The translations under genes were made by a program, and so were the position numbers. A stretch of 64,000 bases of DNA from Rhodovulum sp. (GTDB lineage Bacteria; Pseudomonadota; Alphaproteobacteria; Rhodobacterales; Rhodobacteraceae), in contig PALT01000021.1 in assembly GCA_002706605.1 (NCBI GenBank), positions 1-64,000 of the forward strand. Reading direction: 5' to 3'. Below, in pieces: positions 25,832 to 33,967 of this stretch. Every line of letters starts with the position of its first letter. Position 1 is the stretch's first letter. The notes under the pieces are model-generated. The model was not told the DNA's origin. It saw only the letters and a list, made by a program, of their open reading frames with translations, and ran no database searches.

Positions 25832-26641
25832 CTAGTCTTTGTCGTTTTTTTCGCAAAATTTGGCCCAGAGGTCGGGGCGACGGGCGCGGGTCAGGGCGTG
25901 GGACTGTTCCTGACGCCATTCTGCGACCTTGCCGTGGTTCCCGGACAATAGGACATCGGGAATCGTCCGGCCCCGCCAATTCGTGGGGCGGGTGTATTGC
26001 GGATGTTCCAAAAGGCCGTTCGAATGGCTCTCTTCTTCGGTCGAGGCCTGATTGCCCAGAACGTTTGGCAAGAGGCGCACGGTCGCGTCGATCATCGCCT
26101 GCGCGGCCAACTCGCCGCCGGTCATGACGAAATCGCCAAGGCTGATTTCCTCAACCTGATATTCATCGAGAACGCGCTGATCCACGCCCTCAAACCGGCC
26201 ACACAGGAACGTGGCACCTTGGGCCTGCGACAGGCGCTGGGCGGTGGCCTGATCAAAGGGGCGACCGCGCGGGGACAGGTAGATCACCGGCCAATCGCCA
26301 CGTTCATGCGGCGTGCCCTTGGCGGCGTGATCCATGGCGGCACCGACCACATCGGGGCGCAGCACCATGCCCGCGCCACCGCCTGCGGGGGTGTCGTCGA
26401 CGTTGCGATGCTTGCCCTCACCGAACCGGCGCAGGTCGATGGTCTCTAGCGCCCACAACCCTTGGTCCAGTGCCTTGCCGGTCAGGGACTGTCCCAGTAC
26501 GCCCGGAAAGGCGTCGGGAAACAGGGTGATGATCTTGGCCGTCCATGCGCCCCGCAGGCGCGGGGTGGGCGACATCAGGTCACGCGGAGTCATTGAGGCG
26601 CTGATCGACAGGCGACCGTGGGATTTGGTGGGTGCTTTCAT
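25832..26641 (-). CDS. trmD: tRNA (guanine-37 N1) methyltransferase
   Basis: It methylates G37 next to the anticodon to prevent frameshifting. The 269-aa SPOUT-family protein has FPDAFPGVLGQSLTGKALDQGLW, the trefoil-knot segments VIYLSPRGRPFDQ and CGRFEGVDQRVLDEYQVEEISLGDFVMTGGE, and the C-terminal QYTRP..WRG..VPDVLLSGNH. The start at 26641 has GAGAG upstream; about 20 extra residues precede the usual TrmD N-terminus. It follows a sulfotransferase-like gene instead of rimM. Confidence 0.96.
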   Translation of the reverse strand: MKAPTKSHGRLSISASMTPRDLMSPTPRLRGAWTAKIITLFPDAFPGVLGQSLTGKALDQGLWALETIDLRRFGEGKHRNVDDTPAGGGAGMVLRPDVVGAAMDHAAKGTPHERGDWPVIYLSPRGRPFDQATAQRLSQAQGATFLCGRFEGVDQRVLDEYQVEEISLGDFVMTGGELAAQAMIDATVRLLPNVLGNQASTEEESHSNGLLEHPQYTRPTNWRGRTIPDVLLSGNHGKVAEWRQEQSHALTRARRPDLWAKFCEKNDKD

Positions 26642-26650
26642 GGCGCTCTC

Positions 26651-27481
26651 TTAGCCGGTTTCTTTGCCGCCCAAAAGCCCCGAGCCATGCGCGGCGCGCT
26701 CGACCCATAGCTGTTTCTTGCGGGCCTCGACGGTGGCATCGTCCAGATCGGACCGGTTCAGGTCCAGATAGGCGCGCAAAAGGGCGTCGTCGCCACGGGC
26801 GTTGCGCAGCTCAACGGGTTTCAATGCGGCGCGCCGTTCGGGCGGCATGCGCATCAGGTTCAGGATGGGCGTCGCGGGGCCAAAGGGCAGATCGCGACAG
26901 TCATCAAGGTCGTTTGTCAGGACCCTGTGGTCCGGAACGGCGTCGCGAATATCCCCCAGCACCGTGGCAAAATCGGCGGCGTTGGGACAGCGTTCGACAA
27001 AGGCGTCAAAGCTCTCGGTCATGCGCGAGGATTTGACATGTTGCCAATAGGCGCTGGGATACCACAACGGGGCGGCGCGTGTGCCCATTACGAATGTCAG
27101 TTCCAACCGCCTGCCGAACAGGGCCTGCAACTCTTCGGCGTATCCTTGCAGCAACTCCGGCGCAGCCGAATAATCTGTGGTGCCGTTGCGCCCCGCCATG
27201 CATCCCGACAGGTCCTCGGCAGAGACCAACAGTTGCCGTTTGGGCGAAAGGTTCAGATCGCCGACGTATTTGCCAAACAGATAGGCCGCTTTGTGCAGGT
27301 TGAACGTATCGCGCTTTTCCGCATAGGTCCGCGCGGCGCGCAGCGTACTTTCGAACTTGTCGCGCAGGCCGATCGCCATGACCGGCCACAATTCGCGCCG
27401 ATTACGCTTGAGCACCGCCTGTACGCTGGTCGTGCCCGTCTTGTGAAAGCCTGCGTGTATGACGATACGCTGGGGCGGCAT
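26651..27481 (-). CDS. Sulfotransferase-like P-loop protein inside the trmD operon
   Basis: A 276-aa protein whose N-terminus IVIHAGFHKTGTTSVQAVLKRNR is the 5'-phosphosulfate-binding loop of sulfotransferases (HxGxxKTGTTxxQ). A second region, LTFVMGTRAAPLWYPSAYWQHV, sits where the 3'-phosphate-binding segment is expected. The rest is divergent and the acceptor is unknown. The ATG at 27481 is one base from the rimM stop, and trmD starts 9 bp after its end, so it is transcribed with ribosomal-maturation genes. The long upstream extension of the frame overlaps rimM and is not used. Confidence 0.75.
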   Translation of the reverse strand: MPPQRIVIHAGFHKTGTTSVQAVLKRNRRELWPVMAIGLRDKFESTLRAARTYAEKRDTFNLHKAAYLFGKYVGDLNLSPKRQLLVSAEDLSGCMAGRNGTTDYSAAPELLQGYAEELQALFGRRLELTFVMGTRAAPLWYPSAYWQHVKSSRMTESFDAFVERCPNAADFATVLGDIRDAVPDHRVLTNDLDDCRDLPFGPATPILNLMRMPPERRAALKPVELRNARGDDALLRAYLDLNRSDLDDATVEARKKQLWVERAAHGSGLLGGKETG

Positions 27482-27482
27482 A

Positions 27483-28001
27483 TCAGTCGGGGAAGACGCC
27501 TTCGGGGGGATCGGCGATGATGCGCCCCGCGTCCAGATCAACCGTGGGCACCGCCGCATTGGTGAAGGGCAACAGGGCCGTGGTTTTCAGACCCGGTCCG
27601 AACACCTCAAGCAGATCGCCCGCACCATGGTCATGCACGGCGCGCACGACGCCCAGATGCTTGCCGCCCGTGTCATAGACCTCCAGCCCGATCAGATCGG
27701 CGTGGTAATATTCGTCATCGGGCAGGCTGGGTAGTTTGTCACGCGGCGCAAACAGTTGCACGCCGCGCATTTCGTCGGCCTGTTCCTTGGTGCTGATGCC
27801 GGTCAGGCGCGCGGCATAGCCGCCCTTGATCGGGCGGGAAATCTTGACCTTGAACTCGCGCCCGCCCTCTTGGTCAAACAGCGGACCATAGGTCGCGATG
27901 TCCTCGGGAATGGCGCAAAAGCTTTTCAGACGAACCTCGCCGCGCACACCGAAAGATCCGGCAATCGCACCAACGCATACAAGATCGGATTTGTCGCTCA
28001 T
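27483..28001 (-). CDS. rimM: 16S rRNA processing protein RimM
   Basis: It helps the maturation of the 30S head through contact with uS19. The 172-aa product has the N-terminal barrel ([21 protein letters not shown]...) and a PRC-barrel second half ([36 protein letters not shown]). The ATG at 28001 matches the family start; the frame is open a further 17 codons upstream. Confidence 0.95.
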   Translation of the reverse strand: MSDKSDLVCVGAIAGSFGVRGEVRLKSFCAIPEDIATYGPLFDQEGGREFKVKISRPIKGGYAARLTGISTKEQADEMRGVQLFAPRDKLPSLPDDEYYHADLIGLEVYDTGGKHLGVVRAVHDHGAGDLLEVFGPGLKTTALLPFTNAAVPTVDLDAGRIIADPPEGVFPD

Positions 28002-28075
28002 CTTTCGGGGATCGCCTTGTTCTGGGCCAGAAGTGTCGATGTGATAGCGCACCAGACACGGCGGGGCAATCGCCG

Positions 28076-28717
28076 CTAGCGCGTCTCGAACGGCAGGTGG
28101 CCGCGGCGCTCTTCCCAGCCGACTTTTTGCAACTCGGGGGTGTCACTGGTGGTTTCGGGATAGCCGACACAGAGATAGGCGATCAGACGCCAGTTCTCGG
28201 GCACATCCAGATCACGGCACAGGGCCTCGGGGTCCAAGATCGACACCCAGCCCACACCGATCCCGCGCGCCCGCGCCGAAAGCCAGAACAGGTTGATCGC
28301 GGAGACCACGGAATAGCGGCGCATCTCGGGCATGGATTGCGCGCCCAGACCGCTGCCTTTGGGGGTTTCTTCGTCGCAAAAGACCGCCAGTTGCACGGGG
28401 GCCTCTTGCATGCCGGACAGTTTCAGACCGGCGTACATCTGGGCCTTGTCGCCCGAATATCCATCTAGGGCGCGTTCGTTCGCGGCCTGATAGTTGCTCA
28501 GGGCCGCCTGACGGGCGGCCCCGCTGTTCACCTGAACAACGCGCCATGGTTCGGATAATCCGACCGACGGCGCCAACAAGAACGCATCAAGGCATTCCTG
28601 CAGCAAGGGCGCGGGAACGGTATCGGTGCGAAAGCGGCGCACGTCGCGCCGCCATTGCATCAGGCTGTCCAGCTGTTGCCGGAACGCGCCGTCAAATTCC
28701 CCGTTCCCTGCGGCCAT
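28076..28717 (-). CDS. bluB: 5,6-dimethylbenzimidazole synthase
   Basis: It cleaves FMNH2 with oxygen to make dimethylbenzimidazole, the lower ligand of cobalamin. The 213-aa nitroreductase-fold protein carries BluB signatures: [40 protein letters not shown], and [26 protein letters not shown]. The start at 28717 lies 4 bases after the rpsP stop with AAGG upstream; a longer frame overlaps rpsP. Its place between rpsP and rimM is unusual. Confidence 0.9.
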   Translation of the reverse strand: MAAGNGEFDGAFRQQLDSLMQWRRDVRRFRTDTVPAPLLQECLDAFLLAPSVGLSEPWRVVQVNSGAARQAALSNYQAANERALDGYSGDKAQMYAGLKLSGMQEAPVQLAVFCDEETPKGSGLGAQSMPEMRRYSVVSAINLFWLSARARGIGVGWVSILDPEALCRDLDVPENWRLIAYLCVGYPETTSDTPELQKVGWEERRGHLPFETR

Positions 28718-28721
28718 CGCC

Positions 28722-29108
28722 TTATTCTTCGGCGGCTGCTTCGGTTGCTTCTGCAGCAGCTTCTGCTGCTTCAGCGGCCTTGGCGGCTTTCTCTTCAGCA
28801 CGGTCCTGAGCTTTCTTGCCCGGAACAGCTTTCTTGGGGTTGTTACGCTCTTTCTTGGTCAGAACGCCAGCAGCTTCCAGCATACGTGCGATACGGTCGG
28901 TCGGCTGAGCGCCTTGGTCCAGCCAGTACTTGACGCGCTCCATGTCCATTTTCACGCGCTCTTCGCTGTCTTTGGCCAGCAGCGGGTTGTAGGTGCCCAG
29001 TTTCTCGATGAAACGGCCATCGCGGGGCATACGGGAATCCGTCGCAACGATGCGATAGAAGGGACGTTTTTTCGAGCCACCGCGGGCCAGACGAATTTTA
29101 AGTGCCAT
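28722..29108 (-). CDS. rpsP: 30S ribosomal protein bS16
   Basis: A 128-aa protein starting [24 protein letters not shown], typical of bS16. The conserved domain ends near residue 85; the remaining 40 residues form a charged tail of Lys and then repeated Ala/Glu, longer than in E. coli (82 aa). This tail is common in alphaproteobacteria. AAGGAG precedes the start. Confidence 0.97.
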   Translation of the reverse strand: MALKIRLARGGSKKRPFYRIVATDSRMPRDGRFIEKLGTYNPLLAKDSEERVKMDMERVKYWLDQGAQPTDRIARMLEAAGVLTKKERNNPKKAVPGKKAQDRAEEKAAKAAEAAEAAAEATEAAAEE

Positions 29109-29147
29109 GGGTTTTCTCCTTGAATTGGCGATAACGGGCGGACCCGT

Positions 29148-29444
29148 TTATTCCTGATGTTTCTCGTGGTGTTTGATGACTTCCTGAATGATGAAATTCA
29201 GAAAGGCCTTGGCGAATTCCGGATCAAGGTCGGCGCGTTTTGCCAAATCCTCTAGCCGGGAAATCTGTTTTGCTTCGCGCGCCGGATCGCTGGGCGGCAA
29301 GGCATGCTGTGCCTTGAGACGACCAACGGCCTGCGTGTGCTTGAACCGCTCGCCCAAGGTGTAGACGAGGATCGCATCCAGACGGTCGATGCTTTCGCGA
29401 TGCTCTTTCAAAAGCTCGGCGGCGCGTGCGGCTGTATCAGTCAA
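29148..29444 (-). CDS. Chorismate mutase, AroQ type
   Basis: A 98-aa all-helical enzyme converting chorismate to prephenate for Phe/Tyr synthesis. AroQ features are RESIDRLDAILVYTLGERFKHTQAVGRLKA and the C-terminal helix AFLNFIIQEVIKHHE. I chose the TTG at 29444, which overlaps the upstream GNAT stop and has AAAGG 10 nt away; the first TTG at 29450 is too near the ribosome site, and no ATG fits the family start. It lies just before rpsP and is co-transcribed with the GNAT pair. Confidence 0.87.
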   Translation of the reverse strand: MTDTAARAAELLKEHRESIDRLDAILVYTLGERFKHTQAVGRLKAQHALPPSDPAREAKQISRLEDLAKRADLDPEFAKAFLNFIIQEVIKHHEKHQE

Positions 29445-30042
29445 TGGCAAAGCCTTTCGGTTTGAACAAAGGGTCGCAATAGTGGCTGATCTCAAGCGCG
29501 ATGCCGTCGGCAATCTGGCTGTTTTTCAACTGCTCGGGCGTCGGGTGGCGATAGACCGCATCGTTGCCGTCAATCGTGGCCGCGCCGTGATCCTTGGCCG
29601 CGCCCAGACGCTCGGCCAGACGGATGGAATCAAGGTTCTTGGGGTCGATATAGCTGACCGCGCTGTCCCAACCGCCCTCGGTATAAAAGAACCGCCGCGC
29701 CTCATGCGTCGCCTCAAGGGCATAGCCCTTGCCGGCCTTGTCGGGCCAGATGATCCACGCGATCTCCCGCTCGGGCCAGCCTGCGGGCTGCCATCCACCG
29801 GCCATGCCATAGGTCTCGTCGGTCGCCTTGTCGTGGATCATCCACATGCCAAAGCCACGGATCTCCCAATGGCCGATCTCGGCGGCATAGAGCATCCACG
29901 CCTCGTATTTGTTCAACGGCCCCCCCATGAACCGCGACCGATACGAACTGAACGTCGCCTTGAAATCGGGATAATCCTCGGGCTCGGGGCCACGCAGGAC
30001 CAAGCGCTCGGTCTCCAGAACGGGAATGTCACGATGGCCCAT
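29437..30042 (-). CDS. GNAT N-acetyltransferase (RimJ/RimL-like), second copy
   Basis: A 201-aa acetyltransferase with the pattern ETERLVLRGPEPEDYPDF, the acetyl-CoA region EIAWIIWPDKAGKGYALEATHEARRFF and the closing SYIDPKNLDSIRLAERLGA. The protein target is unknown. Its start overlaps the stop of the neighbouring GNAT by one base (TAATG), and the two share WxxRGFGMW and SYIDPxNxxSIxLAERLGA, so they arose by tandem duplication. Confidence 0.88.
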   Translation of the reverse strand: MGHRDIPVLETERLVLRGPEPEDYPDFKATFSSYRSRFMGGPLNKYEAWMLYAAEIGHWEIRGFGMWMIHDKATDETYGMAGGWQPAGWPEREIAWIIWPDKAGKGYALEATHEARRFFYTEGGWDSAVSYIDPKNLDSIRLAERLGAAKDHGAATIDGNDAVYRHPTPEQLKNSQIADGIALEISHYCDPLFKPKGFAID

Positions 30043-30560
30043 TACACGGCCTCCGGCTTTGGATGGCGGTAGACGAGGTCATCAGGGTGAGGGCGCGCAG
30101 CGGCGTCATCACGTATGGCGCCAAGGCGTTCGGCCAAGGCGATAGAACGCGCGTTTTCTGGGTCGATATAGCTGACGGCAGTTTCCCAACCCAAGGTATT
30201 GAACACGTGGGCGCGTGCGGCCTCGGCGGCTTCGAAAGCATAGCCCTTGCCCTCACCGCCCTCGAACATGATCCAACCGATTTCGGTTTCTGGCCAGTCG
30301 GCGGGAAACCACGGGCCAACGATCCCCAGAGCGGTGTCATCGTCGCCGGTTTCGGTGACGGTCCACATGCCAAAGCCTTTGATCTGCCAATGGCCCAGTT
30401 CTGCCGCAAACAAACGCCATGCTCCGCCAAGGTCTTGCTTGCCGGTGATATATTGGAACCGGTCCGACATCGCGCAGGCGCAAAACGGCTCCCAATCGCG
30501 CGGGGCGATCGGGCGCAACGTCAGGCGCGCTGTGTGGATATGGGGCACGGTGGCGGGCAT
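30042..30560 (-). CDS. GNAT N-acetyltransferase (RimJ/RimL-like), first copy
   Basis: A 172-aa acetyltransferase, upstream member of the tandem pair. Features: HTARLTLRPIAPRDWEPF, EIGWIMFEGGEGKGYAFEAAEAAR (acetyl-CoA loop) and SYIDPENARSIALAERLGAIRD. It starts 2 bases after the ffh stop and overlaps the next GNAT, so it is in the ffh transcript. The substrate is unknown. Confidence 0.88.
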   Translation of the reverse strand: MPATVPHIHTARLTLRPIAPRDWEPFCACAMSDRFQYITGKQDLGGAWRLFAAELGHWQIKGFGMWTVTETGDDDTALGIVGPWFPADWPETEIGWIMFEGGEGKGYAFEAAEAARAHVFNTLGWETAVSYIDPENARSIALAERLGAIRDDAAARPHPDDLVYRHPKPEAV

Positions 30561-30562
30561 GG

Positions 30563-32086
30563 TTACTTCTTCTTCCCGAAACCGGACAGGCCCGGCGGCA
30601 GGGCCCCACCGCCCAGACCCGGCAACCCACCGGGCAGCTTGCCGCCCATCGCCTTGGCTGCGGCCTCAAGCGCTTTGGGGTCCATCTGCGAGGGGTCCAT
30701 TTGCGACGGGTCCATACCTGCAGGCAGGCCGCCGCCTTTGCCGAACATGCCCTTCATGGCCTGTTTCAGCATGCCGCCTTTGCCCATTTTACCCATCTTC
30801 TTCATCATGTCGGCCATCTGGCGCTGCATTTTCAGCAGCTTGTTCAGGTCCGACACCTCTAGACCCGCACCTTTAGCGATCCGCTTTTTGCGGCTGGCCT
30901 GCAGCAGTTGCGGGTTGGCGCGTTCGCGCTTGGTCATGGACTGGATCAGGGCGATCTGCTGTTTCAGAATGCGGTCGTCGAAACCGGCGTCCTGCACCTG
31001 TTTGGCCATTTTGCCCATGCCGGGCATCATGCCCATAACGCCTTCCATGCCGCCCATCTTGATCATCTGTTCAAGCTGCATCTTCAGGTCGTTCATATTG
31101 AACTGACCCTTTTGAAAGCGCTTCATCATGCGCTCGGCCTGTTCGGCCTCGATCGTCGCCTGCGCCTTTTCGACCAGCGAGACGATATCGCCCATCCCAA
31201 GGATACGACCCGCGATCCGTTCCGGATGGAACTCTTCGATCGCGTCCATCTTTTCGCCGAGACCAACAAAGCGGATCGGCTTGCCCGTCACGGCGCGCAT
31301 CGACAGGGCCGCACCACCACGTCCGTCACCGTCCATACGGGTCAGGACAACGCCCGAAATCCCGATCTGGCCGTCGAACTGTTCGGCGACGTTCACCGCG
31401 TCCTGACCAGTCAGACCGTCAACCACCAGCAGGGTCTCGCGCGGGGTGACGACGTTGCGCACGTCCTCGACCTCTTGCATCAGCACATCGTCGATATGCA
31501 GACGGCCTGCGGTGTCCAGCATATAGACGTCATAGCCGCCCATGGTCGCCTGTTGCTTGGCGCGTTTGGCGATATCGACCGGCGACTGGCCCTGAACGAT
31601 GGGCAGGGTGTCGACCCCGATCTGGGTGCCAAGCACGGCCAGCTGATCCTGCGCCGCCGGACGGTAAACGTCGAGCGAGGCCATCAGAACGCGCTTGCCG
31701 TTCACATCCTTCAGACGTTTGGCCAGTTTCGCGGTGGTCGTGGTTTTACCCGACCCCTGCAGGCCCACCATCAGGATCGGGGCAGGCGGGTTGTCGACCT
31801 TTAGCGTGCCGGGCTCACCTTCGCCCGACAGGACGCCGATCAGCTCGTCATGGACGATTTTGACGACCTGCTGGCCCGGGGTGACCGATTTGGTGACGGC
31901 CTGGCCGGTCGCCTTGGTCTGGACCGCTTTGACGAAATCGCGCGCGACGGGCAGCGAGACATCGGCCTCAAGCAGGGCGACGCGCACTTCGCGCAGGGCG
32001 GTTTTTACATCATCTTCGGACAGGGCGCCCTGTTTGGTCAGACGATCAAAGACGCCAGATAGGCGTTCGGATAGATTTTCAAACAT
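30563..32086 (-). CDS. ffh: Signal recognition particle protein Ffh
   Basis: The SRP54 GTPase that delivers inner-membrane proteins to FtsY and the translocon. The 507-aa product has the N domain (MFENLSERLSGVFDRL), the GTPase G1 loop GLQGSGKTTTTAKLA, DTAGRLHID (G3) and a C-terminal methionine-rich M domain (from about 330). The tail after about 455 is Gly/Met/Pro-rich and longer than in E. coli (453 aa). The ATG at 32086 with AAGG/GGAGGG upstream is preferred over a longer open frame. It heads the run toward rpsP and rpmE. Confidence 0.96.
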   Translation of the reverse strand: MFENLSERLSGVFDRLTKQGALSEDDVKTALREVRVALLEADVSLPVARDFVKAVQTKATGQAVTKSVTPGQQVVKIVHDELIGVLSGEGEPGTLKVDNPPAPILMVGLQGSGKTTTTAKLAKRLKDVNGKRVLMASLDVYRPAAQDQLAVLGTQIGVDTLPIVQGQSPVDIAKRAKQQATMGGYDVYMLDTAGRLHIDDVLMQEVEDVRNVVTPRETLLVVDGLTGQDAVNVAEQFDGQIGISGVVLTRMDGDGRGGAALSMRAVTGKPIRFVGLGEKMDAIEEFHPERIAGRILGMGDIVSLVEKAQATIEAEQAERMMKRFQKGQFNMNDLKMQLEQMIKMGGMEGVMGMMPGMGKMAKQVQDAGFDDRILKQQIALIQSMTKRERANPQLLQASRKKRIAKGAGLEVSDLNKLLKMQRQMADMMKKMGKMGKGGMLKQAMKGMFGKGGGLPAGMDPSQMDPSQMDPKALEAAAKAMGGKLPGGLPGLGGGALPPGLSGFGKKK

Positions 32087-32211
32087 GCCTTGGCCCTCCA
32101 ACGACCGGTTATGCCTTGCCCGATCCAGATAAGACCGAACGCCCAAAACACCAACGGCACCAGTGGGCGCAACGCGCTGACTGGTGGCGATCCCTGCATC
32201 ATGCAAAGGGA

Positions 32212-32233
32212 CCGGAAGGTTTCACGCTTCCGG
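32212..32233. other. Perfect 7-bp hairpin upstream of ffh
   Basis: CCGGAAG/CTTCCGG with an 8-nt loop sits in the 207-bp gap between ffh and the FCD regulator. No T run. It could end the regulator transcript or lie in the ffh leader; nothing more can be said. Confidence 0.35.
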
Positions 32234-32293
32234 GGTTTGGGGCGCGTTTAGGCGCGATGTTCGACAGAGTCAAGGAAAACAGCGCATCCGCGC

Positions 32294-33064
32294 TTATCCG
32301 CGGCCTTGCTCATGTTCCAGACGCAGACGGGCGACGGTTTCGTTGCGCTCGGACGTCAGTTGGTCGCGCAGGCTGTTGGCGACGTAATCCATATGCGCCT
32401 CAACCGCCGCGCGGGCGGCTGCGGGATCGCGGGCCTGAAGGGCGGTGTTGATCGCGCGGTGCTGATCCAGCAGTGCGCCGCGCGTCGTGCGCTGTTTGAA
32501 CATGATCTGACGGTTGTAAAACACGCCCTCGCGCAGCAGCTCGAACATCGACCGCATCATGTGCAGCATTACGACGTTATGGGACGCCTCGATGATCGCC
32601 ATGTGGAAATCCGCGTCCAACCGCGCCTCGTCCGTCGGATTGCGCTTGGGGTGGGCGGCCTCCATTTTCGCGAACACGGTGTCGATCACCTGTAGGTCGA
32701 TGTCCGAGGCCAGTCGCGCCGCACGTTCGGCGGCCAGACCCTCCATATCGCGGCGAAAGGCGATATAGTCAAACACGGCCTCATCATGGTTGCCGAACAG
32801 CTTGATCAACGCGGGCGAAAAGGCGGATCCCAACACCTCGGCCACGAAAATACCGGCACCGGCGCGGCTGACCAAAAGGCCGCGTTCCTGCATCTCGCCG
32901 ACCGCTTCGCGCAAGGACGGGCGCGACACGCCAAGACGCTCGGACAGTTCGCGTTCGGACGGCAGGCGTTCACCGGGACGCAGAATACCCTTTAGGATCA
33001 ACAGTTCGATTTGTTTCTGAACCGACTGGGACAGGCGTTCAGGGTTGACCTTTTGAAAGGGCAT
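32294..33064 (-). CDS. FadR/GntR-family regulator with FCD domain, probable GlcC
   Basis: A 256-aa regulator: winged HTH (about 8-75; LILKGILRPGERLPSERELSERLGVSRPSLREAVGEMQERGLL) and an FCD effector domain (about 95-225; the metal/ligand triad region DADFHMAIIEASHN and DQHRAINTALQARD). An inverted repeat AATTGGT-N11-ACCAA lies just upstream and suggests autoregulation. The same repeat covers the glcD promoter at 54.3 kb, so by inference this is GlcC, the glycolate-responsive regulator. PdhR- or LldR-like roles remain possible. Confidence 0.85.
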   Translation of the reverse strand: MPFQKVNPERLSQSVQKQIELLILKGILRPGERLPSERELSERLGVSRPSLREAVGEMQERGLLVSRAGAGIFVAEVLGSAFSPALIKLFGNHDEAVFDYIAFRRDMEGLAAERAARLASDIDLQVIDTVFAKMEAAHPKRNPTDEARLDADFHMAIIEASHNVVMLHMMRSMFELLREGVFYNRQIMFKQRTTRGALLDQHRAINTALQARDPAAARAAVEAHMDYVANSLRDQLTSERNETVARLRLEHEQGRG

Positions 33065-33076
33065 GGCTCACTCCGT

Positions 33077-33099
33077 AATTGGTCGGATCATATGACCAA
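33077..33099. promoter_or_regulatory. Inverted repeat, predicted autoregulatory operator
   Basis: AATTGGT (33077-33083), an 11-bp spacer and ACCAA (33095-33099) lie 13 bp upstream of the FCD regulator ATG. The arms match FadR-subfamily half-sites (TTGGT/ACCAA), and the spacing is identical to the repeat before glcD. Confidence 0.65.
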
Positions 33100-33117
33100 A
33101 GCGCCGTGTCGCCAATC

Positions 33118-33146
33118 AAAAAAGGCCAGCGCGAGGCTGGCCTTTT
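33118..33146 (-). terminator. Rho-independent terminator of the OmpA-like gene
   Basis: GGCCAGC/GCTGGCC stem with a 5-nt loop, flanked by A6 and T4. On the minus strand it gives a TTTTTT run 25 bp after the OmpA-like stop. Confidence 0.88.
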
Positions 33147-33167
33147 GGTCTTGGGTGTCGGGATCGC

Positions 33168-33833
33168 TTAGGCGTTCGGGCGGATGATGATTTCCACGCG
33201 ACGGTTTTGGGCGCGACCGGCCTCATCAAGGTTGGAGGCAACGGGTTCGGCTTCGCCGCGACCAATGGCGCGCAGGCGTGAGGACGACACACCCGAATTG
33301 ATCAGGATGCTGGTCACGGACTGGGCGCGCTGGGCCGACAGTTGTTGGTTATAGCTGGCCGAGCCGGTGTTGTCGGTGTGGCCAATCACATCCACGGTCG
33401 TGTCGGGGTATTCGTTCAGGCTATTGGCGAGAACGCGCAGATCGCTGGTGAGGCTGCTGCTGACCACGGCGCTATCTACGGCGAACAGGATGTCTTGGGG
33501 CATGGTCACGATCAACTCGCTGCCAGTGTTGACCACCTTGATCTGGCCGTTGTCAAAGTCGTTCTTCAGGTCCTGCGCCTGTTGATCAAGCTGCGACCCG
33601 ATCAGGCCACCAATCGCGGCACCGGCAACCGCACCGATCAGGGCGCCGTTCTTGGTGTCTTTGTCATTATCACCCAACAGCGCGCCGGTTGCAGCGCCCA
33701 GAGCCGTGCCAAGTGCCGCGCCCTCAATCGTGCGCTGGCGCGGGTTGTCGGTTGCGGTGTTGACGTCGGTACAGGCCGACAGGGCGACCAGACCGGCAAG
33801 GGCCGTGGCGGCGGTGGTTTTCAAAATAGGCAT
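33168..33833 (-). CDS. OmpA-domain lipoprotein with glycine-zipper segment
   Basis: A 221-aa outer-membrane lipoprotein. The signal ends in the lipobox LSAC with Cys21. A glycine-zipper stretch (about 38-80; GAALGTALGAATGALLG and GAVAGAAIGGLIG) may form a membrane hairpin. The C-terminal OmpA domain (about 105-221) has the peptidoglycan-binding signature VDVIGHTDNTGSASYNQQLSAQRAQSV and the closing NRRVEIIIRP. It probably ties the outer membrane to the cell wall. The ATG at 33833 with AGAGGA upstream starts the signal peptide. Confidence 0.92.
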   Translation of the reverse strand: MPILKTTAATALAGLVALSACTDVNTATDNPRQRTIEGAALGTALGAATGALLGDNDKDTKNGALIGAVAGAAIGGLIGSQLDQQAQDLKNDFDNGQIKVVNTGSELIVTMPQDILFAVDSAVVSSSLTSDLRVLANSLNEYPDTTVDVIGHTDNTGSASYNQQLSAQRAQSVTSILINSGVSSSRLRAIGRGEAEPVASNLDEAGRAQNRRVEIIIRPNA

Positions 33834-33967
33834 GTTATCCTCTGTTCTGCTCGCGGCCCCGTCGGGGCGTGTTTTGCGGCAATATATATGGTGAGGAAAC
33901 ACGCGTCGGAATGGTTTGGTTCCGGTATTTTACGTATCGGGCGATGAACCGCGCATCATGGGCGTCT

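Noticed and set aside
32204-32240. Sequence GGGACCGGAAGG resembling the 4.5S SRP RNA apical loop, near ffh
   Set aside because: The strictly conserved GGAAGCAG arrangement and the long hairpin of SRP RNA are missing; it is a simple 7-bp hairpin.
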